Part shown: positions 56,589-64,000 of the stretch, piece after piece
Numbering within the stretch: position 1 is the first letter of the stretch
Layout: every line of letters begins with the position of its first letter
Source of the DNA: Penium margaritaceum
Lineage: Eukaryota > Streptophyta > Zygnematophyceae > Desmidiales > Peniaceae
Direction of reading: 5' to 3'
Length of the DNA: 64,000 bases
Assembly (NCBI GenBank): GCA_023375785.1
Contig: SZWC01004972.1
Span: 79,434 to 143,433 of the forward strand
Position numbers and translations under genes: made by a program
Notes under the pieces: model-generated
Database searches by the model: none
The model's input: only the letters and a program-made list of their open reading frames with translations
What the model was told of the DNA's origin: nothing

Positions 56589-56605
56589 AAGGGTTATGGG
56601 NCCTT
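56589..56605 (+). other. Primer-binding site of element 3, half-tRNA type
   Basis: AAGGGTTATGGG abuts the LTR and runs into the N at 56601. The duplicated copy near 56809-56825 gives the full AAGGGTTATGGGTCCAC. Confidence 0.8.
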
Positions 56606-57240
56606 TGAGACTCCTCACAGAGTGTCCAACCAAAGGTAGACACTAAAGACCAACATGCGGACTTCGTGAGGTTGCAAACCAAAGGAACCTAAAGTGTGGA
56701 TCCCTCGTTCGAGGGTGATATGTTATCTTGGTTGCAATACCAAGAGCGGTTGGCGGCCTCCCATGTCGGGACCCGTTTTCTAGACCGTTGCTATCCGGCG
56801 CATTGACAAAGGGTTATGGGTCCACACTTCTGGTTCTAAGGCACGCTTCCAAGACCGACTAGCGCGTGGTCTTGCAGGGCGCACAGGTACAACAGGGACA
56901 CAACCATCGGACGACTCCATCTGCTCCATCGGCTCCATCGGCTTCTTCAGGTAGGGTGCGCGCACGTGGCGGACTAGGGGACGAGGAATCGCTGTGTCCA
57001 TGTTGGACAAGACCCTCGAGCCCCAACGAGATTAAGCTCTACCCCTTTTTAGAAGGTGGTACGACCCCGAGTCCGTTTTCTCACGACAGCACCATCGCCT
57101 TAGGCGATCATCGGCGGGAGGGGTATGCTACGGATTCAACTGCACCTTTGAGAACGGTCGCAGTCAGCAGCCTCATCAGCCTCATCGGCCTCAACGAAGA
57201 AGAGTAGCAGCGAAGCAGAGAAGACAAGCAACCGCAAGAA

Positions 57241-60200
57241 ATGGCGGATCCGACTCCAGCCCGCCTTGAGGCGGGTATGTCCAAATTCACGGGGACAGGT
57301 TTTCCCTTGTGGAAATGGCAGTTTGAGATTGTCATGAACGTGCGTGGCTACCTTGACATCCTAAAAGGGACCAAGATAGCACCAGCCGATGTGACCGTGA
57401 CAACGCATGCGGCTGACCTTGCAGCATGGACGATGAAGAACAACATGGCTCTCGCCATTCTTGTGACGTCCATCAACGAGACTCAACACTCCCACATCAC
57501 AGGATGCACGTTGGCTGCCGAGGCCTANCTCTACGTGCTTCAAACTAAAGTCACCAAGGCGTCGGATGAGGGACTCGCATGTGCCACCAAGACAGTGGCA
57601 CCGGAGCCGAAGGATGCACCACCGGCGACCGCTACGGCCGCCATATCAACCAAGGACACTGATGCTGAGTTGTGGCACCGGCGATTTGGCCACGTGGCCA
57701 ACAGCACGCTGCAAAAGATGCAAGAGCAAGAGGTAGTCCGCGGAATGGAAGGGTGCACCATGAAGCATGGCAAAGGGTGTGCATTGTGTGAACCATGCCT
57801 CCAAGCAAAGGCAAAGAAGAAGCCGTTTGGGAGAGGAGGTCAACGAGCGGAGCACGTCTTGGAACTGATACACAGTGACGTGTGTGGACCCTTCCGTACA
57901 CCGTCTAATGGAGGAAGCAAGTACTTCTTGACCTTCATTGACGACCACAGCCGCAAGTTGTGGATCTACTTCCTCAAAACAAAGGGAGAGGTCAAGGAGA
58001 AGCTCCTCGAGTTCGTCGCCATGGTGGAGCGGCAAACGTCCAAGAAGGTGAAGGCGCTCCGAAGTGACAACGGGGGTGAGTACGAGGCATGCAAGCCTTG
58101 GCTCAAGCATCATGGCATCCGCCACGAGCAAACCACCCCTTACAACCCCCAAAGCAACGGCGTTGCCGAGAGGATGAACCAGACCCTACTCGGCATGGTG
58201 CGAANGGACAAGCAGCTGAAGACCCCACAGGAAGCATGGTCGGGAAAGAAACCCAACGCATCTCATCTGAAGGTGTTCGGGTCAACTGCATGGGTGAAGA
58301 TCCAGTCGGGAGAAGGTGGAGGCAAGCTCGATGCACGCTCCAAGAAGTGCATCATGGTTGGGTACGACACGTCACACAAAGCCTATCGGCTTTGGGACCA
58401 GGCAGCAGGCAAGCTCGTGAGGAGCCGCGACGTCGTGTTCAACGAACGCACCCTTGGAAAGGGAGAGCTGCTGGACCCGACCCTCACTCCCAAAGCGGGA
58501 GAGTGGATAGTGTTGCTTGATTCCGGAGACCAAGCGCCCGACAACTGGCTCGCCTTGCCAGCAGGTGGTGGGAATGGGAGAGTGGCTGCTGAGGATGATG
58601 CAGCATCTGACATGGACGCGGATACCGAGGCGTCTGAGGCTTCCGAGTCTGACTTGGAGTCTGACGACTCTTCTGACGACAACGACGACGACAAACCACC
58701 ACCTGTGGAAGCACCAGCACCAAAGCAAGAAGCGGCACCACTACCCCGGCGCAGTTTGCGACCAAAGAGAGTACCTTTGGGGTATGAGGATGATTGGACC
58801 GGCCTTAGCTGGTCGTGCATGGCTCAGGGAGAGCCATCCACAGTGGCGGAGGCCATGAATGGCCCAGATGCGGCCAAGTGGAAGGAGGCAGTGGATAGCG
58901 AGCTCGCATCCATTGCCGAGAACGGCACGTGGGTGCTGGTGGATAGACCCGACAAGGCCCACGTGGTGGGATCCAAGTGGGTCCTCGGAGTGAAGAAGAA
59001 GCAACACGGCAACATCGACAAGTTCAAGGCAAGGGTAGTGGCTAAGGGGTTCTCTCAACGCCCGGGCTCCGAGTACGACAAGACGTTCGCGCCCGTCGTG
59101 ACCTTTGCCTCCATCCGCTCTCTCCTTGGCATTGCTGCCGCAAAGAACTTGGAGATACACCAGATGGACGTCAGGACAGCTTTCCTTTATGGGAAGCTTG
59201 ACAAGGAAGTGCTGATGGAGGTGCCCGAAGGAGTCGAAGCTCCCNGTGAAAGCGCTCTACGGGCTGAAACAGGCCCCAAGGATGTGGTACAAAGAGATGG
59301 ACGGTTTCATGACCGGCCTCTCCTTCGCGCATTGCCAAAATGACCCGAGCATGTACGTGCGCAATGATGGGAGAGGGCTGATGCTGGTTGCGCTCTACGT
59401 GGATGATCTGATCATCTGCTCGTCTTCGGTCGAGCTGCTGGATGGGCTGAAGTCTGACCTCAGCAAAAAGTTCAAGATGAAGGACATGGGTCCTCTCGAG
59501 TACTATCTTGGGATTGCCATCCACCGCAACCGAGCAGCAGGCACCATCGAACTCAACCAAACCAAATACATTGGTGAGGTGCTGAAGCGCTACCACATGG
59601 AAGACTGCAAACCTGTCAGCACCCCAATGACGACCGACACAAAGCTGAAGGCCTCCATGTCGCCAAGCAACGAAGCAGAACAAAGGGAGATGCAAGACAT
59701 CCCCTACCAGTCCGCCGTGGGTAGCATCATGTACGCCATGGTAGGGACTCGTCCGGACATCTGCTATGCTGTGGGACAAGTGAGCAGATTCGTGGCCAAC
59801 CCTGGGCCACAACATTGGCAGGCAGTCAAGCGCATCTTGCGCTACCTGCAGAAGACACGTCACATGGGCCTCGTCCTTGGAGGCCAAGAAGGAACGGACC
59901 CCCTTCGTCTGAAATGCTACACCGACGCTGACTGGGGAGGAAATCTCGACGACAGGAAATCCACCTCTGGATACGTGTGTATCTTGAATGGCGCTGCCAT
60001 CTCATGGGCCAGCAGGAAGCAGGATTGTGTTTCCGTGTCCACGGCTGAGGCAGAGTACGTTGCTTTGTCTGAGGTGTGCAAGGAGACTCAATGGCTCCGC
60101 AGCCTGCTTGGCGAAATGACAGTGCCACAGAAAGACGCCACGATCGTACACGTGGACAACATGAGCACCATCTCGATGGCTGAAGACGAGATCATCTCCC

Positions 60201-60276
60201 GGCGAACGAAGCACATCGACATACGTTACCACTACTCACGTGACCTGGTCATGAAGAACGTGGTGGACTTGCAGCA
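57241..60276 (+). CDS. Gag-pol coding region of element 3 (with assembly joins)
   Basis: The polyprotein is made as virus-like-particle Gag plus protease, integrase and reverse transcriptase-RNase H. It starts at the ATG at 57241 (MADPTPARLEAGMSKFTGTG; LWKWQFEIVM). Pre-integrase zinc binding: WHRRFGH and CALCEPCLQAK (57670-57810). Integrase core acidic positions are in HSDVCGPF, RSDNGGEYE and NGVAERMN (57870-58180). An acidic Ser/Asp linker covers 58590-58700. RT: KWVLGVKKK, FLYGKLDKEVLMEVPEG and YVDDLIICSS (58970-59430). RNase H: CYTDADWGG, STSGYVCILNG and STAEAEYVALS (59917-60075). Single-N joins hide part of gag, the protease and short pieces of pol. The sequenced parts read openly. Confidence 0.9.
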
Positions 60277-60923
60277 NNNNNNNNNNNNNNNNNNNNNNNN
60301 NNNNNNNNNNNNNNNNNNNNNNNNNNNNNNNNNNNNNNNNNNNNNNNNNNNNNNNNNNNNNNNNNNNNNNNNNNNNNNNNNNNNNNNNNNNNNNNNNNNN
60401 NNNNNNNNNNNNNNNNNNNNNNNNNNNNNNNNNNNNNNNNNNNNNNNNNNNNNNNNNNNNNNNNNNNNNNNNNNNNNNNNNNNNNNNNNNNNNNNNNNNN
60501 NNNNNNNNNNNNNNNNNNNNNNNNNNNNNNNNNNNNNNNNNNNNNNNNNNNNNNNNNNNNNNNNNNNNNNNNNNNNNNNNNNNNNNNNNNNNNNNNNNNN
60601 NNNNNNNNNNNNNNNNNNNNNNNNNNNNNNNNNNNNNNNNNNNNNNNNNNNNNNNNNNNNNNNNNNNNNNNNNNNNNNNNNNNNNNNNNNNNNNNNNNNN
60701 NNNNNNNNNNNNNNNNNNNNNNNNNNNNNNNNNNNNNNNNNNNNNNNNNNNNNNNNNNNNNNNNNNNNNNNNNNNNNNNNNNNNNNNNNNNNNNNNNNNN
60801 NNNNNNNNNNNNNNNNNNNNNNNNNNNNNNNNNNNNNNNNNNNNNNNNNNNNNNNNNNNNNNNNNNNNNNNNNNNNNNNNNNNNNNNNNNNNNNNNNNNN
60901 NNNNNNNNNNNNNNNNNNNNNNN
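60277..60923. other. Assembly gap (647 N)
   Basis: Run of N covering the end of RNase H, the polypurine tract and the first part of the 3' LTR of element 3. Confidence 0.99.
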
Positions 60924-61228
60924 TGAGGTTGGCTCCAGTGGAGCCACTACAAGCAGAAGCTTTAGCAAAGCTCTGCAAGTATAAAAGCCTGTACCTTGCA
61001 TGCATCCATTTACAGTTCTTGCCTTTGAGACTCCTCACAGAGTGTCCAACCAAAGGTAGACACTAAAGACCAACATGCGGACTTCGTGAGGTTGCAAACC
61101 AAACGAACCTAAAGTGTGGATCCCTCGTTCGAGGGTGATATGTTATCTTGGTTGCAATACCAAGAGCGGTTGGCGGCCTCCCATGTCGGGACCCGTTTTC
61201 TAGACCGTTGCTATCCGGCGCATTGACA
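60924..61228 (+). repeat. 3' LTR of element 3 (sequenced part)
   Basis: Last 305 bp of the LTR, virtually identical to 56284-56588. CTTGT follows. Confidence 0.95.
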
Positions 61229-61233
61229 CTTGT
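61229..61233. repeat. Target-site duplication of element 3, right copy (CTTGT)
   Basis: Exact repeat of 55931-55935. Confidence 0.9.
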
Positions 61234-61700
61234 CTCCCTCATGCTCATTGAACAGGCCAAAGCACTACTTAAATCCCAATACAGCATGATGGACCTAGGA
61301 AAGGCACAAAGTTTCCTGGGCATGACCATCATACGTGATTGCACGACATGCACCCAGACCCTCCATCAAGGTCGCTTCATCACTGATCTCACCAAACGTT
61401 TCTAGCAGTTGGTACATCTCCCACAACAGCACACGCCCATGAGTCCCGATTTTTAAGCACACCTGTTGGATACATACTCCACGGACTACAGCTTTCCTTG
61501 CTCTTTGCGCCAATACCTTTGGTACTGCATCCAGGTCCTCACTCTGGCTGTTGAATTGTGCTTACTCCTTGGTGCTGCTTCTTATTGCCTGTGCCCCGGT
61601 TGCTGCGGCCATACTACTCGTCACGACTGCACTACAAATTCTGCATCCATGATAGGCTTGATCTTTTCATCAGCTGCTTGGTGCCTTGTTGCTCACGCTC
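61234..61700 (+). pseudogene. Reverse transcriptase tail and RNase H remnant of element 4
   Basis: YSMMDLGKAQSFLGMTIIRD (61281-61340) is the copia block that follows the YVDDL region, so it continues element 4 across the insertion. Beyond about 61400 only a decayed connection and RNase H-like reading remains. It is a fossil. Confidence 0.7.
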
Positions 61701-61899
61701 TTTAGCTTCCCACTCAGCAACTCTCCTATAAGCGTGGTAGATTCTCTGCAACCTGCCAAGTGTCGTCAGGTCTCTGTCAGCTATGCAGCTTCTGTGTTTC
61801 TTCCACCGTCTTGTTTGTCATTGATTCAGTGTACTAATCTCAGTGTTTTCTCCCAATTCTCTGACAGAGTGGACAGTGGGGATTTGTGTTATTTTTTTT
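61701..61899. other. Unclassified stretch
   Basis: Short frames only; nothing recognised. Confidence 0.3.
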
Positions 61900-62370
61900 C
61901 TAGAAAAGTGGGAGAATGACGGATATGAGATAACTTAAAATTGGACTCAGTTTGAGTGAAAAATGGGTTTTCAAATGTTGGAAGTTATGGGTCGGGTTCA
62001 AGTGATGACCTGAGCACATTCAGTGCATATGACAACCAGAATTATGGACCAGGATGGCAGAGAGCAATCTTCAAGGAAAAAAGGCAGCTGGAAGACCTTC
62101 AGGAGGCTCCAATAGAAGAAGTTTTTGGCATTATTGGTCGTGGAGGTTCTGGGAGACAGAATTCTTATGCATGACAATTGACTGTCGCACATCCCCCTAG
62201 GCTAGGGGAGTGCGCTAGAGGGTCAACTTTGACGGGGTGTATCTCAGTGCTCCCTTGGCCAAATGAGGTATACAATGGCTTATTAGAAACCCATGATTCA
62301 GACATAGGCGTTCCCTGTAATCGTACATTTTCTTCCAGATTTTCTTTCTGTGTAACCTGAAACTCCCATT
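61900..62370 (+). repeat. R3 repeat, copy 3
   Basis: Aligns with about 3020-3440 through the GTTTGAGTGAAAAATGGG-type block, GGTCGGGTTCAAGTGATGACC, CTAGGCTAGGGGAGTGCGCT and GGTGTATCTCAGTGCTCCC. It is longer than copy 2 and shares the 3' half with copy 1. Confidence 0.6.
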
Positions 62371-63022
62371 CACTGCCCGGTCACCTGCGTCCATGCTGTC
62401 CAATCATCAGAGGACGTGGTTCGCTGTTGCACCCAGTCATCAGTCAATGAGCAATCCGCTTCTGCTTTCATCATCAGCATCTGAAGCCAGCACCAGGATC
62501 TGCATGTGTCAAATTCCAATCTCATAGTGAACTGCACCCTAGCTGGCAGCACATTTCTTACAGAAGGTTGGCTCTTGCCTTCCCCTTGCCTCTTCCCTCT
62601 ACTCAAATTGCACATGGGGTCCGTCTCTGCGCCCAGTTCATCATCCTCCTCATCAATCAGCAATCATCATTATCTATCTTCTATGCAAAATGTTCTTCAT
62701 GTGTCACTGCCTGATTTGCAGTGACTTGCACCCATGTCATCCTCTTCATCAACTAGCACGCATGGTCCGCCCCTGCACCTCCTTTATCATCATCTTTCCC
62801 TCCATCATCAATCATCTTCGTCAGTTCAGCAGAAGGATCTACATCCGCACTTCCATTACTCATCAGTGCATGCACACAGGTCTATTCCTTGTCTCCAATT
62901 CTACCCTGCACCTGCATCACTCGCACTTTGTGGAAAACAAGTAATCCTAAAAAAATCTGGTGTTGGGGCATCAGATATCACCTCTCTCCCTGCTCATTGG
63001 GCTCAAGAAAACTGTTGGAACA
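62371..63022. repeat. CATC/TCATCA-rich imperfect repeats
   Basis: Pyrimidine-biased sequence with recurring TCATCATC and GCACC blocks spaced irregularly. It resembles the complement of the element 10 leader, so it may be a leader fragment of that family in plus orientation. No coding domain was seen. Confidence 0.4.
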
Positions 63023-63678
63023 TGTCAGAATAATTTTGAGGGATGGCAGAACGAGGCAAAAGCAATTAGAGGTATAAGAGTAGTGAGAGTGATGCCAGTG
63101 AGGATGTCTGTGAGTGCTTGAGGAGTTAAATGCAACAGCGACAGTGTGGGAGCTGAGGTAGATGAGCTGAGAGAGGAGTGGATGAGAGTATGGCGGAAGA
63201 TAATGTTGTGTGGAGAAGAGGTAGACTTGATGTGATGAGCAGATATGGAGGTGATGCGCCAAACTGAGCAAAGGAGCGAGAGTGACAGGGCAAGGAGATG
63301 TGGGGGTGAGAGATTGAGATTGGTGTGCAAAGGATGAGCGATTGACAAGCAAGAAGAGCGGAGACACGGCAATGAGGCCACAAAACCAGAGGTGAATAGG
63401 ATGGAAGGAATGTTCTGACTTCAACTTGAGGGAACAAACATCCTCGGTACATGCAGACAGAACAGAACAAACCAGCACTGGAATGGCTTCTCACTGCTAG
63501 CCAGACACGGGTGACATATGTCACGTTATTAGGGGATGACCTGACTGTTTGTCGAGCGGTAACAGGAACTGACAAGGCTTCATTCAAGTTTCTTTGGTGC
63601 TAGAACTGAACCGTTGTAAAGAACACGGCACAATTTGAGAGATGACCCTTCTCTCTGTCAGATTTTTGCTCTTTTTAA
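63023..63678 (-). repeat. LTR of an element 10-like copy at the right edge
   Basis: About 656 bp aligned with 11077-11740 in the same orientation (GAGCGAGAGTGACAG, CATCCTCGGTACAT, CCAGACACGGGTGACAT). A polypurine tract follows on its right side, so it is the 3' LTR of a minus-strand element whose body lies mainly outside the window. Confidence 0.7.
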
Positions 63679-63688
63679 CCCCCTTGTA
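63679..63688 (-). other. Polypurine tract beside the right-edge LTR
   Basis: The minus strand reads TACAAGGGGG, the counterpart of TCAAGGGGGG in element 10. Confidence 0.6.
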
Positions 63689-64000
63689 GCCGACAGAGAG
63701 GAAGGGTGTAAGAATGTGAGAGAAGTTTCTCTTTTTGTCCTTGGTCAGAGGTGCAATGCTAAAGGTAAGGAGGAAGTCATAGCACATGGTGCTCAGATCT
63801 TCAGGGTGCATTTTCAATGATCTATGGAAGCTGTTGTGAATTACTGTCCCAATTTCTGCACAGATCTGTTGACTGACGCTTGCATATCGTCCCTATCTTT
63901 TTGCATTGAGGATACACACTGATGGTTCTGAGCGTTCGGTGGTAGAGGGGTGGATACGGCTCTAAGAGTGGGTGCAGGTTGCCACAAGATTGGGAGACGG
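63689..64000 (-). mobile_element. 3' interior of an element 10-like copy, cut by the window edge
   Basis: About 310 bp inside the LTR. The last 40 bases contain GGGTGCAGGTTGCCACAAGAT, the core of the element 10 tandem repeats at 12590-13100. No open frame of note. Confidence 0.5.

Larger units (their letters stand above)
55936..61228 (+). mobile_element. Element 3: young Osser-like Ty1/copia retrotransposon
   Basis: 5' LTR 55936-56588, half-tRNA primer-binding site, gag from 57241, pol to about 60276, a 647-base N run, and the 3' LTR end at 61228. Exact CTTGT duplications flank it. The sequenced 305 bp of the 3' LTR differs from the 5' LTR at about one base, so insertion was recent. Apart from assembly gaps (the N run and single-N joins that hide sequence) the copy looks whole. 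It serves as the clean reference for elements 1 and 2. Confidence 0.95.
51592..61700 (+). mobile_element. Element 4: Ty1/copia element interrupted by element 3 (fossil)
   Basis: A short LTR (51592-51825), a canonical initiator-tRNA primer-binding site, gag with intact-looking zinc knuckle, protease-like, integrase and reverse transcriptase remnants lie on the plus strand. Element 3 sits inside the RT with CTTGT duplications, and RT sequence resumes at 61229. RNase H is barely recognisable to about 61700, and no 3' LTR was seen. More than ten breaks. It is older than element 3. Confidence 0.8.

Noticed and set aside
60277-61066. Long open frames across the N run
   Set aside because: Unknown bases cannot support a reading frame; both strands appear open only because of N.

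Overview
This window is a eukaryotic retrotransposon graveyard. I found no convincing host gene, rRNA, true tRNA gene or CRISPR array. Almost everything recognisable is Ty1/copia-type LTR retrotransposon, much of it nested. The green-plant lineage (streptophyte alga, bryophyte, lycophyte or similar) is suggested by primer-binding sites that match plant initiator-methionine tRNA, either at its 3' end (TGGTATCAGAG) or at its anticodon region (GGGTTATGGGCCCAC, complement of the plant anticodon arm GGGCCCATAACCC). Half-tRNA priming is known from copia, Ty5 and the green-algal Osser element, so several families here look Osser-like. This is an inference; no species is named. The sequence is draft: two runs of N and five single-N joins, two of them beside near-exact duplications. 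LAYOUT. 1-2930: cut LTR of family R1, then unclassified CAG-rich sequence with decayed open frames. 2935-3684 and 10434-11076: an LTR-like repeat (R3) and gag-like remnant split by element 1. 3685-10428 (-): element 1, an old complete Osser-like copy with TSD GTGTT and a nested solo R1 LTR. 11077-14923 (-): element 10, two LTRs around an interior without recognisable pol. 14924-16802 (+): integrase-containing copia relic. 16803-36020 (+): element 9, an old element broken apart by a solo LTR (17712-18441), by element 7 (21101-28757, minus strand) and by a mixed block holding element 8 (29641-34206, minus strand). 36021-38320 (-): element 6, partial. 38321-39997: unclassified, with decayed direct repeats. 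40003-46417 (-): element 2, second old member of the element 1 family, TSD ACAAG. 46774-48300 (+): element 11, LTR and leader related to element 10. 48300-49626: R3 fragment and unclassified sequence. 49627-51444 (+): element 5, LTR to protease region. 51445-51595: compound microsatellite. 51592-61700 (+): element 4, interrupted inside its reverse transcriptase by element 3 (55936-61228, TSD CTTGT). Element 3 is the youngest copy: its sequenced LTR parts differ at about one position in 305. 61700-64000: R3 fragment, CAT-rich repeats and the 3' LTR and tail of a further element 10-like copy cut by the window edge. HOW IT FITS TOGETHER. Within each element the order is LTR, primer-binding site, gag with zinc knuckle, protease, integrase, reverse transcriptase, RNase H, polypurine tract, LTR. 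Two priming classes coexist. Two LTR families also carry a tRNA-like A-box/B-box module in sense orientation with the 44-nt spacing of a real tRNA. Relative ages by eye: elements 1, 2, 8 and 9 old (about 11% LTR divergence for 1 and 2), element 7 intermediate to young (about 2-3%), element 3 very recent.
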